Origin: Armatimonadota bacterium
Lineage (GTDB): Bacteria; Armatimonadota; UBA5829; DSUL01
NCBI GenBank assembly: GCA_025998755.1
Contig: AP024674.1
Span: 186,001 to 250,000, forward strand
DNA: 64,000 nucleotides
Direction: 5' to 3'
Below, one piece after another: positions 34,454-43,844 of this stretch. Position 1 is the stretch's first letter; every line of letters starts with the position of its first letter. The notes beneath the pieces are model-generated. The model was not told the origin of the DNA. It was given only the letters and a program-made list of their open reading frames with translations, and did not search any database. A program made the position numbers and the translations under genes.

Positions 34454-35248
34454 ATGTGCTGTGTGCGGAATCGGCGCGGATTTACGCTGATCGAGCTGCT
34501 GGTGGTGATCGCCATCATCGCCATCCTGGCGGCCATTCTGTTCCCGGTGTTCTCTGCGGCGCGCGAGAACGCCCGGAAGGCGGGCTGCATCAGCAACCTC
34601 AAGCAGCTAGCAATGGCCACCGGGATGTATGTTCATGACAACGGCAACAAGATGATGCCGGGCACAACCAGCGGCTGGGACAACAATCACCTGTGGTGGC
34701 TCAAGGTGGACCCCTATATCAAGACGCTTATCAAGAGTCCCAATGATGACAAGCTTCAAGGGGTCTATGTGTGTCCGTCAGCGCCCAAGCTGCCCGTTAC
34801 TCTGCAGAACTTGGCGCGTTGCTACGGATACAATGCCTATTACCTGGGCGGGCCGCCGTCATCCAACACCGTTCTGGACCCTCCCGGGAACCAGCCAACG
34901 TTCGTGGTGGCGGAGGGGCAGATTGAAAGTCCGGCCACCACGATCCTCTATATGGAAGTCTGGCGATATGACGCTCAGGCCAAGCAGGCATGGAAGAACG
35001 GGCACGGGACGGCGTTCGCGGTGCCGCCTTCGCAGAGCACGGTGTGCAAGCCGGACTATGTGTGGCCTCCCGGCCGGCATCGGGGGCTAACAAACGTGGC
35101 TTTTGTGGACGGCCACGTGCAGTCATTCAAATGTGCGGAGCCGGAGACGTCTGCTGCAGGGGCCTACTACGGGCTGATGGAGCGTGGCGGTACGGGCACT
35201 CCTTACGATCGTGACCCGTGGTTCCGCACCTGGGGCAGGAAGCCGTAA
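34454..35248 (+). CDS. Prepilin-like secreted protein with H-x9-DG motif (paralogue of 33569)
   Basis: 264 residues. A very short leader (MCCVRNRRG) precedes [15 protein letters not shown] and [19 protein letters not shown]. It shares HLWWxKVDPYIK, GVYVCPSxPKL, [11 protein letters not shown] and [15 protein letters not shown] with the previous gene, so the two are a tandem duplication that has since diverged. The H-x9-DG motif is intact. A strong terminator follows directly, so the pair is one transcription unit. Confidence 0.9.
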   Translation: MCCVRNRRGFTLIELLVVIAIIAILAAILFPVFSAARENARKAGCISNLKQLAMATGMYVHDNGNKMMPGTTSGWDNNHLWWLKVDPYIKTLIKSPNDDKLQGVYVCPSAPKLPVTLQNLARCYGYNAYYLGGPPSSNTVLDPPGNQPTFVVAEGQIESPATTILYMEVWRYDAQAKQAWKNGHGTAFAVPPSQSTVCKPDYVWPPGRHRGLTNVAFVDGHVQSFKCAEPETSAAGAYYGLMERGGTGTPYDRDPWFRTWGRKP

Positions 35249-35280
35249 AAGACAGGGATTTCCTCCTTCTGACCTCAGAA

Positions 35281-35311
35281 GCCGCTGGACCGGCTGGTCC
35301 GGCGGCTTTTT
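35281..35311 (+). terminator. Rho-independent terminator after the pilin-like pair
   Basis: Eleven-base arms GCCGCTGGACC / GGTCCGGCGGC with a 4-base loop, followed by TTTTT; one G-T pair. Confidence 0.92.
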
Positions 35312-35632
35312 CGCGATCTTGGGCTTTGCAAGGGTAGTGACGGTCCATCTTGGGGGGTGGTCCATCGTTCGCGCCTCCGGCTTCCGGTATTGCGGGAACT
35401 TGTTTCCGGAACCTCCTCCAAGACGGTTGGGCTGTGCGCCGGAGGCGGAAAAGTCGCAACCACATCTGGCGTCCGCTGCGGTCTCGATAAGTGCGTCCTT
35501 CTCGGCGCGCTGTTCCACCATTGTGAGGGATGTGACAGCAGCTTATTGGTGGATTGGCGCACAGGGCGTCGCGGGAAAAGTGACGACCTGCTTCTGCCCC
35601 CCTTGACGCGCAGCTGCTTCGGCCTGTATCCT
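35312..35632 (+). promoter_or_regulatory. Upstream region and promoter of the DUF6785-type gene
   Basis: No gene is seen between the terminator and 35602. At 35603-35632 lies TTGACG, an 18-base spacer and TATCCT. Transcription would start near 35639, just ahead of the AGGAGG at about 35649. Confidence 0.55.
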
Positions 35633-35667
35633 TTCTGAAGCACTTGCAGGAGGTCTGGTCCCCGCCT

Positions 35668-37611
35668 GTGACCGATTCTGGCTCCCGACCCCCGTTCAGG
35701 GGCATCACGTGGAGGGCCGTCATTCTCGGAGTCGTGCTTCTCTGGCCCAACGCGTGGTGGATCTACATGATGGAGATCGTCCGCTACGCCGGGCATCCAA
35801 CTACCATCTCCCTGTTCTTCAACTCCGTGCTGGCCCTGCTGGGGCTCATCGTGCTGAACGGTCTGCTGAAGCGCTTCCGTCCTCAGTGGGTGTTCTCCCA
35901 GGTGGAGCTGCTGACCGTCTACATCATGCTCAATATCGGCAGCGCCCTGGTCAGCCACGATTTCATTCAAGTGCTCATCCCGGTGATGACGCACGTCTTC
36001 TGGTTCGCCAACGCCACCAACCGCTGGGAGGAGTTGATCTGGCCGAACGTTCCCGAATGGCTGTCGGTGCGAGACAGGGACACTCTGGAAGGTTTTTACA
36101 GCGGCAATGACCGTTTTCTGGCCTGGGACAATCTGCAACACTGGGTGGTCCCGCTGGCATGGTGGGGCTCGTTCATCATCGCGATGGTGCTCTCCATGCT
36201 CTGTCTGGTCGTGCTGCTGCGCAAGCAGTGGACGGAGCGCGAGCGTCTGGCCTACCCGCTGGTGCAGCTACCGCTGGATATGACTGCCGAGGGCGCTCCC
36301 CTCTTCCGCAACCGCCTGATGTGGCTGGGGTTTGGTCTGGCAGCGGCCATAGACATCTGGAACGGCTTCGCCTTTCTTTACCCCCAGATTCCCGGGATAC
36401 CCATCAAGACGCTGGACATCACGTCCAACTTCGCTGTGCGGCCGTGGAACGCCATCGGATGGATGCCGCTGTGCTTCTACCCCTTCGCCGTGGGGCTGGG
36501 CATCCTGCTGCCGCTGGACCTTTCCTTCTCCTGCTGGTTCTTCTTCATCGTCTGGAAAGCGGAGCGCGTACTCTCCGCGGTGTGGGGATGGGACAGCGTC
36601 CCAGGTTTCCCGTATGTCAACGAGCAGTCTTTCGGAGCCTACATCGGCATCGCGGTGTTCGCTTTCTGGGCCAGCAGACGCCATCTCTGGATGCTTGCGC
36701 GCGGGCTGTTCAACTGGAAGCTGGATCTGGAAGACCGTGGTGAGCCCGTGCCTTACCGGGTGGCGATGCTGGCGTTTCTGGGCGGCACGCTGTATATGCT
36801 CTTCTTCGCGATGCGCGCGGGGATGAGTTGGTATATCGCCGTGCCGTTTCTGCTGATATACTGGTTGCTTGCGCTTGCCATCACCCGGATGCGAGCGGAG
36901 CTGGGTCCTCCGGCTCACGACCTGCACGACGCCGGGCCAGACCGCATCATCACCACGATCGTCAACCCCCAGAACCTGGATGCGAAAAACCTGACCGCTC
37001 TCAGCCAGTTCTTCTGGTTCAACCGGGCCTACCGGGCTCACCCCATGCCGTTCCAGCTGGAGTCGTTCAAGATCGGTGAGCGCGTCAGGATGGACTACGG
37101 CAGGCTGGGCATGGCGATGGTGCTGGCCACGCTGGTCGGTACTCTTGCAGCCTTCTATGCAGTGCTTTCTCTTACATATAAGTATGGTGCTGCGACCAAC
37201 ATGGCCTGGCCCGACGTCCCTTTGATCTTCGGAGGCGAGCCATACGGCCGGCTGGACAACTGGCTGAAGATCCCTCCGGATCCGCGCCTGTCTCTGAACA
37301 CGGGGTTGGCCATCGGGACCGGTTTTTCTTTGACCATCGTCCTGAACTCTCTCAGGATGGCCATTCCCTGGTTTCCCTTCCATCCAGTGGGTTACGCCGT
37401 CTCCAGCTCGTGGAGCATGCATCGGCTCTGGATCTGCCTGTTCATCGCCTGGCTCATCAAGGCTGTGTTGCTCCGCTACGGCGGGCTTCAGACCTACAAA
37501 AAGGCTCTGCCGTTCTTTATGGGGCTTATTCTGGGAGAGTGCGTTGTGGGCGGCGCCTGGACGCTGATCGGGCTCGCGCTGGATATTCCCACCTACGCTT
37601 TCTGGCCGTAA
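35668..37611 (+). CDS. Large polytopic membrane protein (DUF6785/DUF6784-like)
   Basis: 647 residues from a GTG at 35668; a TTG at 35644 would start almost at the mRNA end, and AGGAGG sits 14 bases before the GTG. About 14 membrane segments begin with TWRAVILGVVLLWPNAWWIY. Conserved-looking parts include VELLTVYIMLNIGSAL, RKQWTERERLAYPLVQLPL, MTRMRAELGPP-type and a late MAIPWFPFHPVGYAVS. These match the pattern of DUF6785-type proteins, related to oligopeptide-transporter-like carriers and common in Planctomycetota and Armatimonadota. Substrate unknown. It stands alone between a terminator and the nitrogen island. Confidence 0.7.
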   Translation: MTDSGSRPPFRGITWRAVILGVVLLWPNAWWIYMMEIVRYAGHPTTISLFFNSVLALLGLIVLNGLLKRFRPQWVFSQVELLTVYIMLNIGSALVSHDFIQVLIPVMTHVFWFANATNRWEELIWPNVPEWLSVRDRDTLEGFYSGNDRFLAWDNLQHWVVPLAWWGSFIIAMVLSMLCLVVLLRKQWTERERLAYPLVQLPLDMTAEGAPLFRNRLMWLGFGLAAAIDIWNGFAFLYPQIPGIPIKTLDITSNFAVRPWNAIGWMPLCFYPFAVGLGILLPLDLSFSCWFFFIVWKAERVLSAVWGWDSVPGFPYVNEQSFGAYIGIAVFAFWASRRHLWMLARGLFNWKLDLEDRGEPVPYRVAMLAFLGGTLYMLFFAMRAGMSWYIAVPFLLIYWLLALAITRMRAELGPPAHDLHDAGPDRIITTIVNPQNLDAKNLTALSQFFWFNRAYRAHPMPFQLESFKIGERVRMDYGRLGMAMVLATLVGTLAAFYAVLSLTYKYGAATNMAWPDVPLIFGGEPYGRLDNWLKIPPDPRLSLNTGLAIGTGFSLTIVLNSLRMAIPWFPFHPVGYAVSSSWSMHRLWICLFIAWLIKAVLLRYGGLQTYKKALPFFMGLILGECVVGGAWTLIGLALDIPTYAFWP

Positions 37612-37639
37612 AGGATTGCTCCCGGCCTGCTGAAGTGCG

Positions 37640-37668
37640 TAATACTCCCGAAACAAAAGGGGAGTACA
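37640..37668 (+). other. Hairpin after the DUF6785-type gene
   Basis: TACTCCC / GGGAGTA with an A-rich 10-base loop, then CAATCGG. It has no T-run; it may be a weak terminator or lie in the promoter region of the GlnR-like gene. Confidence 0.35.
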
Positions 37669-37713
37669 ATCGGATAGGGGTGGATGTGCTGCCTAGAGAG
37701 GCGGTGTTGGCTG

Positions 37714-38403
37714 ATGCGTGTACTGCTGGTCTCGGATGACGAACGTTCCATTGCGGGGGTGCGCCGGGAGCTTGCGTTGGCGAACCATCAAGTGTACTGG
37801 TGCGCAAGCGACAGCGAGTCCCTGGCGAAGGCTCTTACGAAGATCACCCCCGAGGTGCTGGTGGTGGACTTCCCCGGTTCGGGCCCGGGGGCTCGCACCG
37901 TTCGGCAGCGCCTGGAGATGGAGTTCGGCATCCCTCCGATGCCCACGTTCCTACTGATCCACCGGGAGGCGCTTGCGGAGTTCGACCTCACCTGGGGTGC
38001 GGATGATTTTGTGGTGGTGCCCGGCGCGGAGGGCGAGCTGGCGGTTCGCATCCGTCTGCTGCTGTGGACCCAGAGCCGGCTTCGGGAAGAGGGGATCACT
38101 GCGTTCGGCGGGCTGGAGCTGGACTTCGGCAACTATGAAGTCCGCGCAGACGGGCGGTTGCTGGACCTCACCTTCAAGGAGTTCGAGCTTTTCAAGTATC
38201 TGGTGACCCATCGCAACCGCGTGCACACCCGTGAGTCGCTGTTGGCCCGGGTGTGGGGCTACGACTACTTTGGAGGCACGCGCACCGTGGATGTCCACAT
38301 CCGCCGCATCCGCGCCAAGTTGGGGCCCAAATACGAGAACTGCATATACACCGTGCGCGGTGTGGGCTACCGTTTTACGCCTCCGCCTGACCACCAAGAT
38401 TAA
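37714..38403 (+). CDS. glnR: GlnR-like orphan OmpR-family regulator
   Basis: 229 residues from an ATG at 37714; an in-frame ATG at 37684 is an alternative. The receiver domain keeps DDE and Asp52 (VLVVDFPG), but the conserved Lys that should follow GADD is gone (GADDFVVVPGAEGEL). No sensor kinase gene is near. The winged-helix domain (LDLTFKEFELFKYLVTHRNR, WGYDYFGGTRTVDVHIRR, RAKLGPKYENCIYTVRGVGY) is very like actinobacterial GlnR, the phosphorylation-independent nitrogen regulator. Directly downstream are two PII genes, glnD and glnA, just what GlnR controls. It probably activates or represses nitrogen assimilation. Orthology is inferred from motif and context. Confidence 0.8.
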   Translation: MRVLLVSDDERSIAGVRRELALANHQVYWCASDSESLAKALTKITPEVLVVDFPGSGPGARTVRQRLEMEFGIPPMPTFLLIHREALAEFDLTWGADDFVVVPGAEGELAVRIRLLLWTQSRLREEGITAFGGLELDFGNYEVRADGRLLDLTFKEFELFKYLVTHRNRVHTRESLLARVWGYDYFGGTRTVDVHIRRIRAKLGPKYENCIYTVRGVGYRFTPPPDHQD

Positions 38404-38516
38404 CACCCGCGAAATCAGATGGAAACACGCTTTGCCCAAAATTGAGGTGACGATTCGGCGGGCAGAAAGCCGTGGGGCCGCAGTAGGCGCAGGCGGGCGC
38501 AGTATCGGCCCGGTGA

Positions 38517-38756
38517 TGCCGCAAGCACGGGCTCGGGCGCGGTGCGGAACTCCCCTTCTTCAGGCGAGGGCTGGCGCTGCTCGGCGAGAAGTTTTGGGGG
38601 GCGGCGGCATCGGCGGCCTTCTCTCCGATAGCAAGTTTGATCATCTTGCTTCTGGTGCGTGTGTTCACTCCGCTGCGCGTGTCGGACGAGGCCGAGCACA
38701 AGGAACTCGATCTGTCGCAGCACGGGGAAATGGGCTACAATCTGGAAGCTGTCTGA
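38517..38756 (+). pseudogene. C-terminal remnant of an ammonium transporter gene (amt)
   Basis: An 80-codon stretch, bounded upstream by an in-frame TGA at 38514, ends in LIILLLVRVFTPLRVSDEAE then HKELDLSQHGEMGYN. The tail LRVS-E-E-LD-S-HGE-GYN is the well-known cytoplasmic end of Amt/AmtB proteins. The remaining 350 or so residues are absent, and no start codon or ribosome site is present. It sits immediately before a PII gene, the classic amtB-glnK neighbour, so the transporter was probably lost by deletion between the regulator and this point. Confidence 0.7.
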
Positions 38757-38800
38757 ACGTCCTGCCGCGGCGAAGTGGCGGGCACTGGAGGAGACCTCTG

Positions 38801-39142
38801 ATGATAAAGATCGAAGCTATCATCCGGCCCAACAAGCTGGACGACGTTAAGGCAGCGCTGGACGCTCTCGGCGTCCAGGGAATGACTGTGTCCCACGTGA
38901 TGGGTTCTGGCAAGCAGAGGGGGAGGACCCAGCACTACAGGGGACAGGAGTACGTGGTCAACCTTCTGGACAAGATCAAGCTGGAGACCGTGGTCTCCGA
39001 CGCTGAAGCCGACAGCGTAGTGAAGGCGATTACAAAGGCCGCGGCCACAGGAGAGATCGGCGATGGGAAGGTCTTCCTGTCGCGCATCGAAAACGCGGTG
39101 CGCATCCGCACCGGAGAGGAGGGAGATGGGGCGATCCGGTAA
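38801..39142 (+). CDS. glnK: Nitrogen regulatory protein PII (GlnK/GlnB type)
   Basis: 113 residues, the usual PII length. The start MIKIEAIIRPNKLDDVKAAL and the T-loop YRGQEYVVNLLDK are typical; the loop Tyr that GlnD uridylylates is present. TGEIGDGKVFL is the PII C-terminal signature. GGAGGAG lies eight bases before the ATG. It signals nitrogen and energy state by binding ATP/ADP and 2-oxoglutarate. It follows an ammonium-transporter remnant and precedes glnD by 3 nt. The glnK name rests on this position. Confidence 0.93.
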   Translation: MIKIEAIIRPNKLDDVKAALDALGVQGMTVSHVMGSGKQRGRTQHYRGQEYVVNLLDKIKLETVVSDAEADSVVKAITKAAATGEIGDGKVFLSRIENAVRIRTGEEGDGAIR

Positions 39143-39145
39143 GCG

Positions 39146-41857
39146 GTGGAGCCCCTCTCCACAGTCCGGGCGACGGAAGCCGCCTTGCCAGGGAAGGATA
39201 CGGATCTGAAGCAGCTGAGCGATCTGGACACAGCCCCTGCGGGGCAGGACTGGTGGCCCGATCTGAAAGGGCGCCTGGACGCGGTGAGCGATGTCCGGGG
39301 CATCGCGGGCATCCTGCTGGAAGGACGGGAAAGGATCTTCCGCGAGGCGGCGGAGCTTCCGGGCCGGGAGCGGTGCCGCCGGCTGAGCGCACTGATAGAC
39401 CTGGTGGTGCGCCGGATGCTGGTGGTGGCGTGCGAAGACCCGGAAAACCCCGGCTTGGCCGGCAGAGCCTACCGGCACCTGTCCGTGGTGGCCACCGGGG
39501 GTTACGGGCGCAGGGAGCTGGCTCCCTACAGCGATATCGACATCAACTTCATCGCCTCATCCGAGGAGGATCCGGACGTGGATCTGGTCACCCGGCGGAT
39601 GTTCCGCCTGATCATGGACGTGTTCCTGGCCGAGGCGAAGATGAAGGTGGGATACGCCTATCGCCTGTTGAGTGAGGCGGCAGCCCTGCAGCATCAGAAT
39701 CAGACAGCTCTTCTGGACGCCCGGTTCGTAGCTGGCAGCCGTGAACTGTTCCAGTCGTTCCAGGATGAGCTGAGGCGCCACCTGCATCCGGTGGCCTTTA
39801 TGCACGACAAGGTGCGGGAGCGCGACCTCTCCATCCGCCGCAAGGGATTGTCCGTGTATCGGGTGGAGCCGGACATCAAAGAGGGGGAAGGCGGCCTGCG
39901 CGACATACACCTGGCCGGATGGCTGGCCCAGGCGGCGTTCGGGTTCGGCAACGAAACGGTCTGGGAGGACATTCGGGCGCACGGCCTGTTGACTTCCGCC
40001 GAGGTGGACAGGGTGGGGGAGGTGCTGGACTTCTATTCCCGCCTTCGCTGGGAGATGCACCTGGGAGCGGGCCGCCAGGCGGATGTCCTGACGGCTCCCA
40101 AGCAGGAGGCGGCTGCAGCGTCGCTGGGCTATCGGGATTCGCCGGAGGAGAGCGCGGCGGAGCGTCTGATGCGCGAGTACTATGCCGCCGCATCGTTCAT
40201 CCGGAGCATGGCGAAGAAGATGATGGCCCGCGCTCGGGATCAGCAGCTGAAGCTGGAGCCGGGCCTTGCCGCCCGTGATGGAAGGGTGGTTTTGCAGAAT
40301 CCGGAGGCGTTCCTGAACGATCCGGTGGCGGCGCTCCGGGCGTTCGCGTACTGTCAGCGCTATGGGCTGAGGCTATCGCTTGAGGCGGAAGACGCTCTGC
40401 GCCAGTGTGTGGCGCTGCGAGCCGCTCCGGTGGATAATCCGGAGGCCGCGCGGGTAATGATGATGATCCTGCGCGGGCAAAGCGGGGTAGCGGATGCGCT
40501 CATTGCGATGGCGCGCACGGGAGTGCTGCAGTGGTACATCCCGGAGTTCGGTCGTGTGATGGGACTGGTACCGGGGGATGCCGCGCACGAATTCACCGTC
40601 GGCTGGCACTCGCTCATGGTGGTACGCCACTGCGAACATCTGGGCGAGGCTGGAGACGAAGAGATCAGGCAGATATTCGCCTCTATCCGGCATCCGGAGC
40701 TGTTGTTCCTGTTCGCCCTGACGCACGATATCGGGAAGGGCGGACCGGGCGACCACTCGGAGAAGGGGGCTGTCATCGCACGGGGTATCGCCTCTCGGCT
40801 GGGGATGGACGCGGAGAGCGCGGACCGGCTGGAGTTCCTGGTGCGGCACCATCTGCTGATGTCTAATACGGCCCGTCTGCGGGACCTGAACCTGCGGCGC
40901 ACCGTGGAAGACTTCGTCAACGTGGTGGGCGACCGGGATACGCTGAGCATGCTCTACATCTTTACGATGTCGGACGTGGTCTCGGTTGGCTCCGCCGCCT
41001 GGAGCGAGATACAGGGGCGCTTCCTGCGGGAGTTGTACTACCGGGCCGAGCGCGCGCTTGTGAGCCGCGCTCCGCTGATCGATTCCGAAGAGGATCTGGA
41101 CCTCTACCGCAGCCGGGTGCGGCGGGAGCTTTCCATTACCAACCTGCCTCCTGAGGCGGTGGAGCGGCATGTGGCGGCCATGCCGGCCATCTACCTGCTG
41201 AACACCAGCCCGGAGGAGATGGCCTCGCATATTGAGTTCATCAGCAAGGCCGAGCAGGGAGAGATCTGCACGGATTTCCGCTCCGAGCAGGGATCAGATT
41301 TTACGGAGTTGACCATCTGTGTGCGGGATGACCCGCAGCCGGGTCTGCTGTCGAAGATCGCGGGGGTGTTGTGGGCGCTGGACATCAATGTCCACGCCGC
41401 GCAGGTATTTACGCGAGAGCAGGATCAGAAGATCGCTCTCGATACCCTGTATGTGGATTTCGAAGGCCAGCAACTGCCGGAGTTCAAGAAGCACGAGCTG
41501 CACCGTGAGCTTCGCCGGGTGCTGCTGGGAGAGCAGACGCTGCAGGAGTTGCTGGAGCGCAAGCGCAAGAGCCTGCCGGAGGAGTATCAGTCGCGCAGGG
41601 TCTCCATCCTGAACGACCTGTCGGAAAGCCATTCGGTTTTGGACATCCGCGCGGTGGATCAGCCGGGGTTGCTTTACCGAATGACATCGGCTTTTGCGCG
41701 CCTGGGGTGGGATATCCACTCCGCAAGGGTCAGCACGTGGGGCAATGAGGCTCGAGACTCCTTCTACGTGACGGAAGGAGGGCGGAAGGTGGGAACGGAT
41801 GCGGACGGCGTGGAAGGCGCTGTCCGGCGCCTGGAGGAGGCGCTGAGGCAGGTTTGA
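39146..41857 (+). CDS. glnD: [Protein-PII] uridylyltransferase / uridylyl-removing enzyme
   Basis: 903 residues, a normal GlnD size. Domain order: nucleotidyltransferase (about 110-250) with GGYGRRELAPYSDIDINF (the GG-DxD motif); GlnD linker; HD hydrolase (about 490-620) with THDIGKGGPGDHSEKG; then two ACT domains (about 718-800 and 830-903) that sense glutamine. It adds UMP to PII when nitrogen is scarce and removes it when glutamine is high. The GTG start, 3 nt after the PII stop, has only a weak ribosome site, suggesting translational coupling. It lies between two PII genes. Confidence 0.95.
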   Translation: MEPLSTVRATEAALPGKDTDLKQLSDLDTAPAGQDWWPDLKGRLDAVSDVRGIAGILLEGRERIFREAAELPGRERCRRLSALIDLVVRRMLVVACEDPENPGLAGRAYRHLSVVATGGYGRRELAPYSDIDINFIASSEEDPDVDLVTRRMFRLIMDVFLAEAKMKVGYAYRLLSEAAALQHQNQTALLDARFVAGSRELFQSFQDELRRHLHPVAFMHDKVRERDLSIRRKGLSVYRVEPDIKEGEGGLRDIHLAGWLAQAAFGFGNETVWEDIRAHGLLTSAEVDRVGEVLDFYSRLRWEMHLGAGRQADVLTAPKQEAAAASLGYRDSPEESAAERLMREYYAAASFIRSMAKKMMARARDQQLKLEPGLAARDGRVVLQNPEAFLNDPVAALRAFAYCQRYGLRLSLEAEDALRQCVALRAAPVDNPEAARVMMMILRGQSGVADALIAMARTGVLQWYIPEFGRVMGLVPGDAAHEFTVGWHSLMVVRHCEHLGEAGDEEIRQIFASIRHPELLFLFALTHDIGKGGPGDHSEKGAVIARGIASRLGMDAESADRLEFLVRHHLLMSNTARLRDLNLRRTVEDFVNVVGDRDTLSMLYIFTMSDVVSVGSAAWSEIQGRFLRELYYRAERALVSRAPLIDSEEDLDLYRSRVRRELSITNLPPEAVERHVAAMPAIYLLNTSPEEMASHIEFISKAEQGEICTDFRSEQGSDFTELTICVRDDPQPGLLSKIAGVLWALDINVHAAQVFTREQDQKIALDTLYVDFEGQQLPEFKKHELHRELRRVLLGEQTLQELLERKRKSLPEEYQSRRVSILNDLSESHSVLDIRAVDQPGLLYRMTSAFARLGWDIHSARVSTWGNEARDSFYVTEGGRKVGTDADGVEGAVRRLEEALRQV

Positions 41858-41910
41858 GGTTTTCAGGCGCGTCTTCCTGACGCGGCGACGCTGCCGGAGG
41901 AGCAGGAGCT

Positions 41911-42249
41911 ATGAAACTGGTTGTGGCCATTATTCGGCCGCACAAACTGCAGGAAGTCAAAGACGCCCTGGCAGAGTTGGGCCTGACAGGCCTGACCATC
42001 ACTGAGGTGAGAGGGCACGGAAGGCAACGGGGCCAAGTCGAGAAATACCGTGGTCTGGAGTATACCATCGATCTGCTGCCCAAAGTGAAAATCGAAGTCG
42101 TCTGCGGGGATCACCGCAAGGACGAGGTCATCGAGACCATCATGCGCGCGGCGCGTACCGGGGAGATCGGCGACGGGAAGATCTTTGTGCTTCCCATTGA
42201 AGAGTCCATCCGCGTGCGTACGGGCGACAGGGACGAAGACTCGCTCTAG
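41911..42249 (+). CDS. glnB: Nitrogen regulatory protein PII (GlnB type)
   Basis: 112 residues: MKLVVAIIRPHKLQEVKDAL, T-loop YRGLEYTIDLLPK with the uridylylation Tyr, and RTGEIGDGKIFVLPIE. It differs clearly from the PII at 38801, so the two probably have separate targets. A GGAGGAGCAGGAGCT region precedes the ATG. It lies 53 nt after glnD and 84 nt before glnA, the usual glnB-glnA pairing. Confidence 0.94.
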   Translation: MKLVVAIIRPHKLQEVKDALAELGLTGLTITEVRGHGRQRGQVEKYRGLEYTIDLLPKVKIEVVCGDHRKDEVIETIMRAARTGEIGDGKIFVLPIEESIRVRTGDRDEDSL

Positions 42250-42333
42250 CGGGGTCCAAGGCGCAGGCGCAGCCGTCCCGGCGCGGGCGGCCAGCGACCA
42301 AAACGTAGATCGAAAGGAACACGGGTTCAGGAA

Positions 42334-43755
42334 ATGGCAAAGACACCGCAGGACGTCATCAAGCTGGTGCAGGAAACGGGCGCGAAGATCGTGGACTTCC
42401 GCTTTACCGATCTTCCGGGCGTGTGGCAGCACTTCTCCATTCCGGCGGAGGATCTGGACGAGAGCGTCTTCGAGGACGGGCTGGGGTTCGATGGCTCCAG
42501 CATCCGGGGGTTCCAGGACATTCAGGAGTCCGATATGAACCTCTTCCCCGATCCTGATACGGCGTTCGTGGACGAGATGGTGGAGGAGCCCACCATCGCC
42601 ATCATCTGCAACGTCCACGAGCCGGGCACCAACATCGAATACACACGCGATCCGCGCTTCATCGCCCGCAAGGCCGAGAACTACCTGAAGTCCACCGGCA
42701 TCGCGGACACCAGCTTCTGGGGGCCGGAAGCGGAGTTCTTCATCTTCGACGAAGTACGCTTCGAGCAGAAGGCCAATACCGGCTTCTACTATGTGGATTC
42801 CTCGGAGGGGATCTGGAACTCGGCGCGCTCCGAAGAGCCCAATCTGGGCTACAAGATCCGGCACAAGGAGGGTTACTTCCCATGCCCGCCGATGGACTCC
42901 ACGCACGATCTCCGCACCGCCATGTTGCTGGCTTTGAACAGCGCAGGCGTTAAGTGCGAGGTGCATCATCACGAGGTGGGCACGGCTGGCCAGGCAGAGA
43001 TCGACCTGCGCTACGACACGCTCGTCAGCATGGCCGACAAGTTGATGAAGTACAAGTACATCGTCAAGAACGTCGCCAATCAGTGGGGGAAGACGGTAAC
43101 CTTCATGCCCAAGCCGCTGTTCGAGGACAACGGCTCCGGGATGCACGTGCACTGCAGTCTGTGGAAGGGCGGCCGCAACCTGTTCTTCGATCCGTCGGGG
43201 TATGCCGGTCTGTCTGAGACTGCGCGCTACTTCATCGGCGGGCTGCTGAAGCACGCTCCGGCGGTGCTGGCGTTCGCCGCTCCCACCACCAACTCTTACC
43301 GGCGGCTGGTGCCAGGGTACGAGGCGCCCATCAACCTGGTGTACTCCCAGCGGAACCGCAGCGCCGCGGTGCGCATTCCGGCCTACCTGCAGAGCGAGAA
43401 GGCAAAGCGCATCGAATTCCGCTGCCCGGATCCAAGCTGCAACGGCTATCTGGCCCTGCCCGCTATCCTGATGGCCGGGTTGGACGGCATCCAGAACAAG
43501 ATCGATCCGGGCGAACCCATAGACAAGAACATCTACGATCTCCCGGCCGAGGAGGCGAAGGCCATACGTGGCACGCCTGCCGATCTGGCCGAGGCGCTGG
43601 CGGCTCTGGAGGCGGACCACGAGTTCCTACTGAAGGGAGACGTGTTTACGCCTGACGTCATCGAGACGTGGATCGCCTACAAGCGCAAGAAGGAAGTGGA
43701 CGCCATCCGGCTGCGCCCGCATCCGTGGGAGTTCCATCTCTACTTCGACATCTGA
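42334..43755 (+). CDS. glnA: Glutamine synthetase type I
   Basis: 473 residues, the usual GSI length. Markers are [28 protein letters not shown], the metal and ATP motif [44 protein letters not shown], and [31 protein letters not shown] contains the Tyr adenylylated in GSI-beta enzymes, but no glnE gene is visible in this window. It makes glutamine from glutamate, ammonia and ATP. It ends the nitrogen island and is followed by a strong bidirectional hairpin. Confidence 0.97.
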   Translation: MAKTPQDVIKLVQETGAKIVDFRFTDLPGVWQHFSIPAEDLDESVFEDGLGFDGSSIRGFQDIQESDMNLFPDPDTAFVDEMVEEPTIAIICNVHEPGTNIEYTRDPRFIARKAENYLKSTGIADTSFWGPEAEFFIFDEVRFEQKANTGFYYVDSSEGIWNSARSEEPNLGYKIRHKEGYFPCPPMDSTHDLRTAMLLALNSAGVKCEVHHHEVGTAGQAEIDLRYDTLVSMADKLMKYKYIVKNVANQWGKTVTFMPKPLFEDNGSGMHVHCSLWKGGRNLFFDPSGYAGLSETARYFIGGLLKHAPAVLAFAAPTTNSYRRLVPGYEAPINLVYSQRNRSAAVRIPAYLQSEKAKRIEFRCPDPSCNGYLALPAILMAGLDGIQNKIDPGEPIDKNIYDLPAEEAKAIRGTPADLAEALAALEADHEFLLKGDVFTPDVIETWIAYKRKKEVDAIRLRPHPWEFHLYFDI

Positions 43756-43786
43756 CCCCCGCCTCGAGAGTCAAGAGTCCGGCAAG

Positions 43787-43816
43787 AAGGCCCGGGGCCA
43801 GACGGCCCCGGGCCTT
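43787..43816. terminator. Bidirectional terminator between glnA and cheW
   Basis: Perfect 13-bp stem AAGGCCCGGGGCC / GGCCCCGGGCCTT with a 4-base loop. The A-start and T-end serve both strands for the convergent genes. Confidence 0.9.
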
Positions 43817-43844
43817 GTGCGTGTCTCCAGGGTTGTGAGTTCTT

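Noticed and set aside
41863-43620. 585-codon open frame antisense to glnB and glnA
   Set aside because: Sense-strand proteins are unmistakable; the antisense one has no recognisable features.
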